Assembly (NCBI RefSeq): GCF_002285435.1
Contig: NZ_NSBT01000020.1
Coordinates: forward strand, 1-64,000
Direction: 5' to 3'
DNA from: Actibacterium ureilyticum
GTDB taxonomy: Bacteria > Pseudomonadota > Alphaproteobacteria > Rhodobacterales > Rhodobacteraceae
DNA length: 64,000 bases
Shown here: one piece after another, positions 8,330-17,969 of the stretch
Numbering within the stretch: position 1 is the stretch's first letter
Layout: every line of letters begins with the position of its first letter
Position numbers and translations under genes: made by a program
Notes under the pieces: generated by a model
Told to the model about the DNA's origin: nothing
Database searches by the model: none
The model's input: only the letters and a program-made list of their open reading frames with translations

Positions 8330-9370
8330 TCAGGACCAGTCCAGCACCACCTTGCCGCTGGCCCCGCTGCGCATCACGTCGAACCCGATCTGAAAATCAT
8401 CGACCGCAAACCGGTGCGTGATCACCCCGCGCACATCCAACCCGTTCTGCAACATGGCGATCATCTTGTACCAGGTCTCGAAAATCTCTCGGCCATAGAC
8501 GCCCTTGATCGTCAGCGCCTTGAACACGATCCGACTCCAGTCCACGGGCGATTTTCCGGGCGGAATGCCCAGCATGGCGATGCGCCCGCCCATGACCATC
8601 GCCGCGACCATCTGATCCAGCGCCGCCTGGTTGCCCGACATTTCCATGCCCACATCGAACCCCTGGTTCATGCCCATTTCAGTGACGATTCCGGCCAAAT
8701 CCTCCTCCAGCACATTCACCGGGCGCACGTCAGCCACCCGGCCCGCCAGCGCCAGCCGCTCGGGGTTCACATCGGTGATCGCCACATGGCGGGCGCCCAC
8801 ATGCCGGGCCACGGCGGCGGCCATGATGCCAATGGGGCCCGCGCCGGTGATCAACACATCCTCGCCCACCAGATCGAAGCTTAACGCGGTGTGGACCGCA
8901 TTTCCCAGCGGATCCAGGATCGCGCCGATCTCGTCGTCGATCTCATCGGGCAGGGGGACCACGTTGAACGCAGGCAGGCGCAGGTATTCGGCAAACGCGC
9001 CCTGTTCATTCACCCCGATCCCACGCGTTTCGGGGTCCAGGTGGAACTTGCCCGCGCGGCTCTGGCGCGAGTGATGGCCGATCAGATGCCCCTCGCCGGA
9101 ACAGCGCTGGCCGATTTCCAGACCTTCGACATCGCGGCCGATCTCGACGATCTCACCGGCGAATTCATGGCCGGTTATCAGTGGAACAGGCACTGTTTTC
9201 CGGGCCCACTCGTCCCAGTTCCAGATGTGGATGTCGGTACCGCAGATGCCGGTTTTGCGGATGCGGATCAGCACGTCGTCGGGGCCGATTTCCGGCACCG
9301 GCGCGCGGTCCATCCACAGACCCGGCTCGGGCCGGGCCTTGACCAGCGCCTTCATCTGGTTGCTGCTCAT
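8330..9370 (-). CDS. tdh: L-threonine 3-dehydrogenase
   Basis: Zinc medium-chain dehydrogenase oxidising L-threonine to 2-amino-3-ketobutyrate with NAD+. The 346-aa protein has the catalytic zinc motif GICGTD (Cys43) and GHEFAGE, the Rossmann loop GAGPIG, and [15 protein letters not shown] typical of Tdh. The structural-zinc cysteine cluster seen in many members is replaced (region after QRCSGEGH). Its start overlaps the kbl stop by four bases (ATGA), so the two are translationally coupled and together turn threonine into glycine and acetyl-CoA. Confidence 0.95.
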   Translation of the reverse strand: MSSNQMKALVKARPEPGLWMDRAPVPEIGPDDVLIRIRKTGICGTDIHIWNWDEWARKTVPVPLITGHEFAGEIVEIGRDVEGLEIGQRCSGEGHLIGHHSRQSRAGKFHLDPETRGIGVNEQGAFAEYLRLPAFNVVPLPDEIDDEIGAILDPLGNAVHTALSFDLVGEDVLITGAGPIGIMAAAVARHVGARHVAITDVNPERLALAGRVADVRPVNVLEEDLAGIVTEMGMNQGFDVGMEMSGNQAALDQMVAAMVMGGRIAMLGIPPGKSPVDWSRIVFKALTIKGVYGREIFETWYKMIAMLQNGLDVRGVITHRFAVDDFQIGFDVMRSGASGKVVLDWS

Positions 9371-10560
9371 GACAGCACCCCCGTGTCGCGCCCGGCCTGA
9401 CCGAACGCCGTCAGCGCGGCGTCCAGATCGTCACGTGTCAGTGCGGCGCTCATCTGCGTGCGGATGCGCGCCTGGCCCTTGGGCACCACGGGAAAGAAGA
9501 ACCCGGCGACGAAAACGCCCAGCGCGTCCAGCCGCGCCGCCATCTGCTGGCTGAGCTTTGCGTCGCCCAGCATCACCGGCACGATGGGATGTGCCCCGGG
9601 CAACAGGTCAAAGCCCAGCTTTTCCAGCCCCGCGCGCCAATAGGCGGTGTTGTCGAACAGTTGCGTGCGCAGATCGTCGCCCTGCTCGACCAGCTCGATG
9701 GCGGTGATCCCGGCGGCGGTGACCGGTGGCGGCAGCGCATTGGAAAACAGATAGGGCCGCGCGCGCTGGCGCAGCAGGTCCACCACCGGCTGCGGCCCGG
9801 CGATATAGCCGCCGATCGCGCCCCCCAGCGCCTTGCCCAGCGTGCCGGTCAGGATGTCGACCTTGACCTCGTGATGGGCGGGCGTGCCGGCGCCCTTTGG
9901 CCCCATGAAACCGGTCGCATGGCAATCGTCGACCATCACCAGCGCGCCGTATTGCCGGGCCAGCGCGGTGATCTCGGGCAGCTTGGCCAGATAGCCATCC
10001 ATGCTGAACACACCATCGGTGGCGATCAGGATGTCGCGCGCGCCATCGGCGCGGGCGGCTTTCAGCTGATCCTCCAACGCGTCCATGTCCGAATTGGCAT
10101 AGCGATAGCGTTTCGCCTTGCACAGCCGGATGCCGTCGATGATCGACGCATGGTTCAGCGCGTCGGATATCACCGCGTCCTCGGGTCCCAAAAGCGGCTC
10201 GAACAAGGCCCCATTCGCGTCGAAACAGGCCGCGAACAGGATCGCGTCATCGGTGCCCAGGAACCCCGCCAGCCGCTGTTCCAGCGCGCGGTGCAGATCC
10301 TGTGTGCCGCAGATGAACCGGACCGAGGCCATGCCGAACCCGTGATCGTCCATCGCCTGTTTCGCCGCCGCGATCAGGGCGGGGTGGTCGGCCAGACCCA
10401 GATAGTTGTTGGCGCACAGGTTGATGACCTGACGCCCGCCAACCTGCACCCGGCCCGACTGGGGCGAGGTGATCTGACGTTCGTGTTTCATCAGCCCCTG
10501 CGCCTCGATCTCGGCCAGGGTGTCGTGGATGCGGGTCAGGAATGGGGTGGGCATGGGCAA
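9367..10560 (-). CDS. kbl: Glycine C-acetyltransferase (2-amino-3-ketobutyrate CoA ligase)
   Basis: PLP-dependent alpha-oxoamine synthase that cleaves 2-amino-3-ketobutyrate with CoA to glycine and acetyl-CoA. The 397-aa protein shows [14 protein letters not shown], the [14 protein letters not shown] substrate region, [10 protein letters not shown] (cofactor-binding Asp and His) and the Schiff-base lysine in [12 protein letters not shown]. It is the first gene of the kbl-tdh operon. Nearness to the serine genes places serine/glycine/threonine interconversion in one neighbourhood. Confidence 0.95.
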   Translation of the reverse strand: MPMPTPFLTRIHDTLAEIEAQGLMKHERQITSPQSGRVQVGGRQVINLCANNYLGLADHPALIAAAKQAMDDHGFGMASVRFICGTQDLHRALEQRLAGFLGTDDAILFAACFDANGALFEPLLGPEDAVISDALNHASIIDGIRLCKAKRYRYANSDMDALEDQLKAARADGARDILIATDGVFSMDGYLAKLPEITALARQYGALVMVDDCHATGFMGPKGAGTPAHHEVKVDILTGTLGKALGGAIGGYIAGPQPVVDLLRQRARPYLFSNALPPPVTAAGITAIELVEQGDDLRTQLFDNTAYWRAGLEKLGFDLLPGAHPIVPVMLGDAKLSQQMAARLDALGVFVAGFFFPVVPKGQARIRTQMSAALTRDDLDAALTAFGQAGRDTGVLS

Positions 10561-10632
10561 CCTCCGCTTTCTGCCCTGACTATGCCGTGGCGGGCGGGGT
10601 GCGGCGAATCAATTCCGACAAGGGAACCGTCG

Positions 10633-12213
10633 TCAGTCGCGCCGGATCACCCCGGTGATGGCCGCCGCGCCCAGTGCCGTGACGACCCAGCCGATGGCCT
10701 TGGCGAACCAGCGGAGCCACCAGCCGACCCGGCCCAGAGGGCTGCGGGATGTGGACGGTGCCCAGGCGCTTTCCTGTCCCAGCGACACGATGGGAATGAC
10801 CAGATCGGCGGCATAGGCGATGCCGTGGAAGGTTTCCCAATCCTGCCCGGCCTGTCCGGGTTGGGACCAGAACGCGCCGGGATTTTTCGGGTGGCTTTCG
10901 GTGGCGGCGATCCAGGGCGCCGATGTCAGGATGGGCGCGGCGTTCGGGGTCATGTCCCCGGCCTCCCAGCAGCGCTGGAAGAACACGCCCAGCCCCAGGA
11001 TCAGCACCGCCGCGATCACGACCGACCGCGACGGGCGATAGCCATAGCCCACGGTCCAGCGCAGCACCGCATCGCCCACCCATTTCGCGGCCCAGGCCCC
11101 GCTTTGGCCATGCGCTTTCAGCAGGATGCGGCGATCCTCGGCCCTGAGGCGCTGTTCCTTGCGCAGCAGCACGGTCAGCGCATCGTCGCGCTGGCCCAAA
11201 CGGTTCAGGACGCGCGCCAGATGCTCGTACGGTTGGGCGGTGAAGGGCGTGTCATCGGGGCGGCGCTCCAGCCAGTTCAGGCGCGCCTTGATCGTCGTAT
11301 CGGCATGGCGCGAGAAATCGGCATAGGTGAACCCATCCAGCCGGATCGGGAACCGCGCGCCGTCGCCTGCGGGTTCGTCCGTCAGCCGTTCGACCGACGC
11401 GCCCGCCAGGTTGACGATGCCGCCCCGGATGTCCAGCGCGTGCATGTAAAGCAGCCCGCCGATCCGCGCGCGTGCCAGTGACAGCGCCATGCCACGGCCG
11501 TGTTCCTCGGTCGCGCCGAAGACGGCGCCATTGGCGGCGGTATCTGTCGTGGCCACGGACAGGTTGCTGAGGAACACGTCATGTTCCACCCGGGCCGAGG
11601 ACAGGAAGATCATGCCTTCGGTCTTCAGATACGTCTCGCCGCTGGCATAGGGATAGTTGCCCAGGAAAACCGAGCCTTCGACCCGAAGCGAGGGCGCGAA
11701 GATCGCGTCTTGCAGGGGCGAGCGGATCTCGGCCCCGCAGATCTGCAGGTCGCCGCCGATCCGCGCCCCGGCCAGCGCGATCTCGCCCGTGACTAGGATG
11801 TCGTCGCGCAGATAAACGCTGCCGGAAAACCGCGCGTTGTCGGCGCTGATCCCTGCCAGCACGCCCCCGCTCAGGTGCAGACCGCGCAGGCTGGCATTCA
11901 CCAGGTTCAGGGTGGCGTCCAGACGGCAATGCGACAGCGTGATGTCGCGGGCGCAATCGCAGCCCTGCAGATCCAGCGCGCCGTCGATCCGCGCCCCGCG
12001 CAGGCGCAGGCCCTTGTCATGCAGCACCGGCGCGCCCGGGTGTCCCAGCAGGATATGCCGCAGCACCACCGCGCGCAGGCCGGTCGATGGATCGCCGCCC
12101 GTATCGCCGGGCGTGGTGCCATCGCCAAAGCTGATGCGTTCGGGCGTGGCGCATTCTGAAATCAGTTTCTGTTCCGCCGGGGAAAAGGGCGCGAGATCGT
12201 CGAAATGCGTCAT
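10633..12213 (-). CDS. Pentapeptide-like beta-helix membrane protein, function unknown
   Basis: 526-aa protein I cannot assign. Residues about 50-330 are a run of short beta-strands built on A(R/N)-(I/L)-x-G repeats (GARIDGALDL, GARIGGDLQI, RARIGGLLYM, GASVERL), as in pentapeptide-like right-handed beta helices. Then comes a helical linker (LNRLGQRDDALTVLLRKEQRLR) and two C-terminal hydrophobic segments (around VVIAAVLILGLGVFF and AIGWVVTALGAAAITGV), so the helix is probably anchored in the inner membrane. Start ATG 12213 has AGGG upstream; the longer frame begins with an unlikely segment. It lies between kbl and the DUF2783 gene on the same strand with a 42-base gap to the latter. Confidence 0.7.
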   Translation of the reverse strand: MTHFDDLAPFSPAEQKLISECATPERISFGDGTTPGDTGGDPSTGLRAVVLRHILLGHPGAPVLHDKGLRLRGARIDGALDLQGCDCARDITLSHCRLDATLNLVNASLRGLHLSGGVLAGISADNARFSGSVYLRDDILVTGEIALAGARIGGDLQICGAEIRSPLQDAIFAPSLRVEGSVFLGNYPYASGETYLKTEGMIFLSSARVEHDVFLSNLSVATTDTAANGAVFGATEEHGRGMALSLARARIGGLLYMHALDIRGGIVNLAGASVERLTDEPAGDGARFPIRLDGFTYADFSRHADTTIKARLNWLERRPDDTPFTAQPYEHLARVLNRLGQRDDALTVLLRKEQRLRAEDRRILLKAHGQSGAWAAKWVGDAVLRWTVGYGYRPSRSVVIAAVLILGLGVFFQRCWEAGDMTPNAAPILTSAPWIAATESHPKNPGAFWSQPGQAGQDWETFHGIAYAADLVIPIVSLGQESAWAPSTSRSPLGRVGWWLRWFAKAIGWVVTALGAAAITGVIRRD

Positions 12214-12255
12214 GCCCGGACCCTGCCACGCGCGGTGGCGCGGCGGCAAGACGGT

Positions 12256-12444
12256 TCAGGCCTGTTGGGCGGTGGCGATGGCGTCCTCCAGCACCGACAT
12301 ATCGCCGATATGGTTGGCCAGAAGCAGCACCAGCCGCGCGTTCAGCGTCAGGCTTTCACCGGTGCTCAGCCCGTCATGGGCGGCCATCAGACGGGCATAG
12401 AATACGTCATGTTCAGGCAGGTTAGGCTCTGTTTTTAGGGTCAT
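12256..12444 (-). CDS. DUF2783 domain small protein
   Basis: 62-aa acidic helical protein matching the DUF2783 pattern (DVFYARLMAAHDGLS, LNARLVLLLANHIGD). Function is unknown; the family usually sits beside a UbiH-like FAD hydroxylase, and here its ATG overlaps the stop of that hydroxylase by four bases, which indicates coupled translation and perhaps a shared complex or pathway. Confidence 0.75.
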   Translation of the reverse strand: MTLKTEPNLPEHDVFYARLMAAHDGLSTGESLTLNARLVLLLANHIGDMSVLEDAIATAQQA

Positions 12445-13991
12445 ATGCGTCCCTCCCACAATTCGGTGACGGCGTCTGTGATGGCTTCGGGGGTCGGGTC
12501 GACCCAGCGCGCGGCGATCACCTGATCGGGCCGGATCAGGTAAAGCGCCCGCGCCGCGTCGCCCAGATAGTGTTTCCGGACGGTCGGGTTCGGGTCGGCC
12601 TCGATACAGGGCAGGGGCACGTCCGGCACGGGGCTGTTGATCGCGATCAGGCGCAGCTCGCCGCCCAACGCATCCAGCAGCCAGCCATGGCCGTGCGGGG
12701 CGTCCTCGGCCACGGCGCCGGGGCGGGTATGGGCGGGCAGCGCGGAATCGTCCGGCCCCGCGCTGGGATAGATGCCCGGTGTCGCCAGACGGCCGGTATT
12801 CACCCAATCGCGCGCAAAGCCCGTGTTGCGCGACATCGCCAGCAGACCATCGCGAAACGCCCGTTCGACGGCGCTTCCCGGCGCCATGAAACGGGCCGTC
12901 GCCTGGGCCTGACGCAGGTTCTCGTCGGTGGCCTGGCCGCGTTCGCGGTCATAACCGTCCAGCAATTGCGCCGATCCCTGACCTTGGATCGTGCTGGCCA
13001 GCCGCCAGGACAGGTTCACCGCGTCCTGCAACCCGCCATTCCCCGCCCGCGCGCCGAAGGGCGGCATGACATGCGCGCTGTCGCCGGCAAAAAACACCCG
13101 GCCCTGACGGAATTGCGGCAGCCGCCGGCATTGAAAACGATAGAGGCTGACCCAATCCAGTCGCAGCTCGGATTTGGGAAAAATCAGTGACAATTTCGGC
13201 AGGATTTGCTCTGGAAGCGCCTCTTCCTCGGGGTTGGCATCGGGGGGGATCTGAAGCTCGACCCGCCACAACCCGTCGGGCTGGCGATGCAGCAGGCTGG
13301 TGCGCCCCGGGTTGAAGGGCGCGTCGAACCAGAACATCCGCCCCGAGGGCAGATCGTGATCGGTTTCCACATCGGCGACCAGGAACTGATCCTCGAACGC
13401 GGTGCCGACCATATCCAGCCCCAGCTTGGTGCGGATCGCCGACCGCGCGCTGTCACAGGCGATCAGGTAATCCGCCCGCAGCCCGTAATCGCCATCGGGC
13501 GTGGTGACATAGACATGGACGCCCGCGTCATCCTGTTCGACCGCTTCGACACGGTTGCTGAACCGCAGGTCGATCGCGGGCTCGGCCCGGATCCTGTCGA
13601 TCAGAAGCGTTTCGACGTGATATTGCTGCAGGTTCACGAAAGCCGGCATGCGTTGCCCCGGATCGGGGTTCAGGTCGGTCGTGAACAACTCGTCCGTACC
13701 GCGCCGCGTGCGGGCGGTTTCCCAGAACACCCCCTTGGCCAGCACCTTTTCGGCGATGCCCAGCCGGGCAAAGATCTCCAGGCTGCGCTTGGACCAGCAC
13801 AGCGCGCGCGACCCCATGGCAACGACATTGTTCGCCTCGAGGATGACAGCCTTGATCCCCGCCTGCGCCAGCAACAGCCCCGTGGCCAGCCCCACCGGCC
13901 CGGCGCCGACGATGATGACCTGATGCTGCGGCTCGGTCGCGTTGAGCCCTGGCGGGGGCACGAATGGAAAGGGCTTGTAATCGAATGGCAT
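12441..13991 (-). CDS. FAD-dependent aromatic hydroxylase (MhpA/UbiH-like)
   Basis: Class A flavoprotein monooxygenase, 516 aa. FAD/NAD motifs are complete: GAGPVGLATGLLLAQAG near residue 30, the DG-type region LIACDSARSAIRTKLG, and the FAD ribityl motif FFAGDSAHVMPPFGARAGN. A C-terminal thioredoxin-like domain (residues about 400-516), as in 3-(3-hydroxyphenyl)propionate and 2,4-dichlorophenol hydroxylases, is suggested by the length. The substrate is presumably a phenolic compound. GGGAGGAG precedes ATG 13991. Followed by the coupled DUF2783 gene and divergent from a thiolase, consistent with an aromatic degradation unit, though ring-cleavage genes are not in the window. Confidence 0.85.
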   Translation of the reverse strand: MPFDYKPFPFVPPPGLNATEPQHQVIIVGAGPVGLATGLLLAQAGIKAVILEANNVVAMGSRALCWSKRSLEIFARLGIAEKVLAKGVFWETARTRRGTDELFTTDLNPDPGQRMPAFVNLQQYHVETLLIDRIRAEPAIDLRFSNRVEAVEQDDAGVHVYVTTPDGDYGLRADYLIACDSARSAIRTKLGLDMVGTAFEDQFLVADVETDHDLPSGRMFWFDAPFNPGRTSLLHRQPDGLWRVELQIPPDANPEEEALPEQILPKLSLIFPKSELRLDWVSLYRFQCRRLPQFRQGRVFFAGDSAHVMPPFGARAGNGGLQDAVNLSWRLASTIQGQGSAQLLDGYDRERGQATDENLRQAQATARFMAPGSAVERAFRDGLLAMSRNTGFARDWVNTGRLATPGIYPSAGPDDSALPAHTRPGAVAEDAPHGHGWLLDALGGELRLIAINSPVPDVPLPCIEADPNPTVRKHYLGDAARALYLIRPDQVIAARWVDPTPEAITDAVTELWEGRI

Positions 13992-14129
13992 TCCGCTCCT
14001 CCCGAAATGAGTGCGGATGTTGTAGCGATTCGTGCCCGCACGTTCTTTGATCTGACCCCTTGACGCCCGGGATGCGCAGCGTCCCTATGGGGGCGAAAGT
14101 GGGCATCTGCCCGGGTGGGAGAATTTTTC

Positions 14130-15308
14130 ATGACCGATATCGTCATTCTGGGTGCGGCACGCACAGCCATCGGAACCTTTGGCGGATCCCTGGCGGGCAC
14201 ACCGCCGATTACGCTGGGCACCATCGCCGGCAAGGCCGCGCTGGACCGCGCCGGGGTCGAACCCGCGCAGATCGGTCATGTCGCCTTTGGCCACATCATC
14301 AACACCGAACCCCGGGACATGTATCTGTCGCGGGTGGCGGCGATCGAAGCGGGGATCCCCGACCAGACGCCCGCGATGAACGTCAACCGCCTGTGTGGTT
14401 CGGGCCTGCAGGCGGTGGTGTCGGTGACGCAGTCGCTGATGCTGGGCGATGCCGAATTCGGGCTGGCTGGTGGCGCGGAATGCATGAGCCGTTCGCCGCA
14501 TATCCTGCCCGCGGCCCGCTGGGGCCAGAAGATGGGCGATGCCGGTGCGGTCGACATGATGATCGGCGCGCTGACCTGTCCGTTCGGCACCGGCCATATG
14601 GGCGTCACCGCCGAGAACGTGGCCGATGAGAACGCCATCAGCCGCGCCGACCAGGATGCCTTTGCGCTGGAAAGCCAGACCCGCGCCGCCAAGGCGATTG
14701 CCGAGGGGCGGTTCGCGTCGCAGATCGTCCCGGTCGAGGTGCGCCGCAAGCGCGAAACCGTCGCCTTTGACACCGACGAACACCCCAAACCCACCACGGC
14801 CGAGGCGCTGGCCGGGCTGCGCGCGGCATTCCGTAAAGAAGGCTCTGTTACAGCCGGAAACGCCTCGGGCATCAATGACGGTGCGGCCGCGCTGGTGCTG
14901 GGCACCGCCGATGCGGCCGCGCGGGCGGGGCTGGCGCCGATGGCCCGGATCGTGGGTTATGCCCATGCCGGTGTCCGGCCCGAAGTGATGGGCATCGGGC
15001 CCATCCCGGCGGTCGAATCGCTGGTCAAGCGCACTGGGCTGTCGCTGTCGGATTTTGACGTGATCGAAAGCAACGAGGCCTTTGCCGCCCAAGCCATCGC
15101 GGTCAACCGGGGGCTGGGGCTGGACCCGAACAGGGTCAATCCCAATGGCGGTGCCATCGCGCTGGGCCACCCGGTGGGGGCGACCGGTGCGATCCTTGTG
15201 GTCAAGACGCTTTACGAGCTGGAACGCATCGGCGGCCGCCTTGGTCTGATCACCATGTGCATCGGCGGCGGCCAGGGGATCGCGATGGCGGTCGAACGGC
15301 TGGGCTGA
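14130..15308 (+). CDS. Acetyl-CoA C-acyltransferase (thiolase)
   Basis: 392-aa thiolase that condenses or cleaves acyl-CoAs. Active-site residues are in place: nucleophilic Cys89 in NRLCGSGLQ, GHPVGATGA with the catalytic histidine, and the C-terminal CIGGGQGIA cysteine. Biosynthetic (PhaA-type) and degradative thiolases are hard to tell apart; the sequence looks like the PhaA/BktB group. Start ATG 14130 is preceded by GGGAGA. It is divergent from the flavin hydroxylase (138-base gap), so it may supply the final thiolysis of that pathway; no PHB synthase is near. Confidence 0.9.
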   Translation: MTDIVILGAARTAIGTFGGSLAGTPPITLGTIAGKAALDRAGVEPAQIGHVAFGHIINTEPRDMYLSRVAAIEAGIPDQTPAMNVNRLCGSGLQAVVSVTQSLMLGDAEFGLAGGAECMSRSPHILPAARWGQKMGDAGAVDMMIGALTCPFGTGHMGVTAENVADENAISRADQDAFALESQTRAAKAIAEGRFASQIVPVEVRRKRETVAFDTDEHPKPTTAEALAGLRAAFRKEGSVTAGNASGINDGAAALVLGTADAAARAGLAPMARIVGYAHAGVRPEVMGIGPIPAVESLVKRTGLSLSDFDVIESNEAFAAQAIAVNRGLGLDPNRVNPNGGAIALGHPVGATGAILVVKTLYELERIGGRLGLITMCIGGGQGIAMAVERLG

Positions 15309-15395
15309 CCCGGCGGGCCGGTCTTTCCGGCGGTTAAGGGGTTATTCATCTTGGCCCGGCATGGATAGGTCAAACTGTCCGGGCCGGGAATACCG

Positions 15396-17948
15396 ATGAA
15401 CCTAGAGCAACAATTGGCGCAAGAACGCCGCGCGCGGCTGGCAGCAGAGAAATTGCTGGGCCAGAAAAAGCGCGAGCTGACCGAAGCAAACCGCCGATTG
15501 GCGCAGCACGCCCAGGATCTGAGCGCCGAGATCGTCGAGACGAAATGCCAGGCCGACCGGCTGCGCGGCCAGAACGACCGTTTCATCACCGAGCTGGAGC
15601 AGGTGAGCCAGGCCTGCGCGATGGCCGAGCGGCGGCTGTGGGATTCGGTGGAAACCATCCGCGACGGGTTTGCGGTGTTCGATTCCTCGAACCGCATGGT
15701 GGCGGCGAACCGGGCCTATCTGTCGATCTTTGACGGTCTGGATGCGGTCAAGGTCGGTGTGGATTACAGCGATATCGCCCGGCTGATCGTCCAGGAGGGG
15801 ATCGTCGATATCGGCGAGACATGCCCCGAGGACTGGATCGACGACATGCTGTCGCGCTGGCGGCAGAACCCGATCCCCGATCGCGTGATCCAGCTGTGGA
15901 ACGGGCAATATGTCAAGCTGATCGACCGCCGGACCCCGGCCGGGGATATCGTGTCGCTGAACCTGAACATCACTGAGATGATGCGCATGTGGGCCGCGGT
16001 CGAGGCGGTGCCCGATGGGTTCGTGCTGTATGACCACGATGACCGCATGGTCATGTGCAACGAAAACTATCGCAAGCTTTACGCCGACAGCGCACCGGCG
16101 ATGAAGCCGGGCACCACGTTCGAAGAGATCCTGCGCTATGGTCTGGATCGCGGCCAGTATGTCGAGGCCATTGGCCGCGAGGAGGACTGGCTGGCCAATC
16201 GGATGGTATTGCACCGGCGCACGGCGGGGCCCATCGAACAGCAGCTTTCGGACGGCCGCTGGCTGCGGGTGCTGGAAAAACGTACGCCCGATGGCGGTCT
16301 GGTGGGGCTGCGCGTGGATATCACCGAACAGAAAAAGGCGCAGCTTGCGCTGGAAAAGGCCCGCCAATCCGCCGAAACCGCCAACCGTGCGAAATCGGCC
16401 TTTCTGGCGAATATGAGCCACGAGCTGCGCACGCCGATGAACGGCGTGGTGGGGATGGCCGAACTGTTGTGCGATACGGGCCTGAGCGTGGAGCAAAGGC
16501 TTTATGCCGAAACCATCCGCAACTCGGGCGAGGGGCTTTTGGCGCTGCTGAACGATGTGCTCGACTATTCCAAGATCGAGGCCAGGAGAATGGTCCTGCA
16601 TCCCGAACCCTTCGACCTTGAGCGGACGATCCACGAGGTCGTGATGCTGTTGCAGGCCACCGCGCAGGACAAGTCGCTGGATATCTATATCGACTATGAC
16701 ATGTTCCTGCCGACCCAGTTCTGCGGCGATCGAGGCCGTATCCGGCAGATCCTGACCAATCTGATCGGCAACGCGGTCAAGTTCACTGATGAGGGGCACG
16801 TGCTGGTTCGCGTCGTGGGATACGAGACCGACGATCAGGGGCAGCAAAAGGTTCACCTGACGGTCGAGGATACGGGGATCGGCATCGCGCCCGAGATGCA
16901 GAATCACATCTTCGGCGAGTTCAACCAGGTCGAGGATCAGCAGAACCGCAAATTCCAGGGCACCGGCCTTGGCCTGGCGATCACCAAGCGTCTGGTGACC
17001 ATGATGGGTGGGGATGTCTGGCTGGAATCCGATGTGGGCCAGGGGGCCTGTTTCGGGATCAGCCTGTGTCTGCCCGTCACCGAAAAGGCCGCGCCGCAGG
17101 ATACGGGGATCGTGCACCTGCCCGGGCGGGTGATGGTGGTGGATGACCATGCCGTCAACCGCACCATTCTGGACCGGCAATTGTCGCCCCTTGGCATTCG
17201 CGTTGATCTGTATAACGGCGCCGATGCCGCGCTGCGCGGTTTCGATACCGCGGAACGGCCGGATCTGATCATCACCGACCACAAGATGCCGGGAAAGGAC
17301 GGGCTGACCTTCGCGCGAGAGATCCGCGCGCGTCAGGCCGATATCCCGATCCTGATGCTCAGCTCGTCGCCCCCGGCGCAATCCGATGCGGCCGCGGGCG
17401 GGCCGGTGGATATCGCGTTGAAAAAGCCGGTGCTGCGGCGGCAGCTTTATACCGCGATCGAGGCTTTGGTCAGCGGCGTTCCGGCAAAACCCGGCCATGA
17501 TGCCATCCCCGAAGACAGCTCTGGCATGCCCGATCCGGGGCGCAGGCTGGATATCCTGATTGCCGAGGACAACCGCACCAACCGGCTGGTGGTGGGCAAG
17601 ATGCTGCAGGATCTGCGCGCCGATCTGCGCTTTGCCGAGGATGGGACGCTTGCCGTCGATGCGTTTCGCGCCAAGCGACCGGATCTGATCTTCATGGATA
17701 TCTCGATGCCCGGGATGGACGGGAAAGAGGCCACGCGCCAGATCCGCAGGCTGGAGGCGCAATCGGATCTGCCCCCGGTGCCGATCGTGGCGCTGACCGC
17801 GCATGCTCTGACCGGTGACGCCGAAGAGATCCTGGCCGCAGGGCTGGACCGTTATCTGACGAAACCGCTGCGCCGGGATGAAATCGTGGCCGCGATCCGC
17901 GATTTCGTGCCCGTGACGCCGATGCCCGCACAGGCGAAATCGGCCTGA
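15396..17948 (+). CDS. Cytosolic hybrid histidine kinase with two PAS and two receiver domains
   Basis: 850-aa soluble sensor. Order: N-terminal coiled coil (residues 1-80), PAS of the PAS-7 type (IRDGFAVFDSSNRMV, about 85-190), second PAS (VPDGFVLYDHDDRMV, about 195-310), HisKA with phospho-acceptor His342 in FLANMSHELRTP, HATPase_c (NLIGNAVKFTDEGH, DTGIGIAPE, GTGLGLAI), REC1 (VVDDHAVNR, Asp about 628 in ITDHKMPG) and REC2 (IAEDNRTNR, Asp about 768 in FMDISMPG). No membrane segment is visible, so it senses a cytoplasmic cue, perhaps redox or an aromatic ligand. There is no cognate response regulator nearby. Converges on recQ. Confidence 0.92.
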   Translation: MNLEQQLAQERRARLAAEKLLGQKKRELTEANRRLAQHAQDLSAEIVETKCQADRLRGQNDRFITELEQVSQACAMAERRLWDSVETIRDGFAVFDSSNRMVAANRAYLSIFDGLDAVKVGVDYSDIARLIVQEGIVDIGETCPEDWIDDMLSRWRQNPIPDRVIQLWNGQYVKLIDRRTPAGDIVSLNLNITEMMRMWAAVEAVPDGFVLYDHDDRMVMCNENYRKLYADSAPAMKPGTTFEEILRYGLDRGQYVEAIGREEDWLANRMVLHRRTAGPIEQQLSDGRWLRVLEKRTPDGGLVGLRVDITEQKKAQLALEKARQSAETANRAKSAFLANMSHELRTPMNGVVGMAELLCDTGLSVEQRLYAETIRNSGEGLLALLNDVLDYSKIEARRMVLHPEPFDLERTIHEVVMLLQATAQDKSLDIYIDYDMFLPTQFCGDRGRIRQILTNLIGNAVKFTDEGHVLVRVVGYETDDQGQQKVHLTVEDTGIGIAPEMQNHIFGEFNQVEDQQNRKFQGTGLGLAITKRLVTMMGGDVWLESDVGQGACFGISLCLPVTEKAAPQDTGIVHLPGRVMVVDDHAVNRTILDRQLSPLGIRVDLYNGADAALRGFDTAERPDLIITDHKMPGKDGLTFAREIRARQADIPILMLSSSPPAQSDAAAGGPVDIALKKPVLRRQLYTAIEALVSGVPAKPGHDAIPEDSSGMPDPGRRLDILIAEDNRTNRLVVGKMLQDLRADLRFAEDGTLAVDAFRAKRPDLIFMDISMPGMDGKEATRQIRRLEAQSDLPPVPIVALTAHALTGDAEEILAAGLDRYLTKPLRRDEIVAAIRDFVPVTPMPAQAKSA

Positions 17949-17969
17949 ATCCGGCGCAACAGTGCCTGA

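Noticed and set aside
9589-11481. 630-codon plus-strand frame opposite kbl and the beta-helix gene
   Set aside because: Shadow frame; the minus-strand proteins have motifs and ribosome sites.
15402-17804. 800-codon minus-strand frame over the hybrid kinase
   Set aside because: Antisense to well-formed PAS, HisKA, ATPase and receiver domains.
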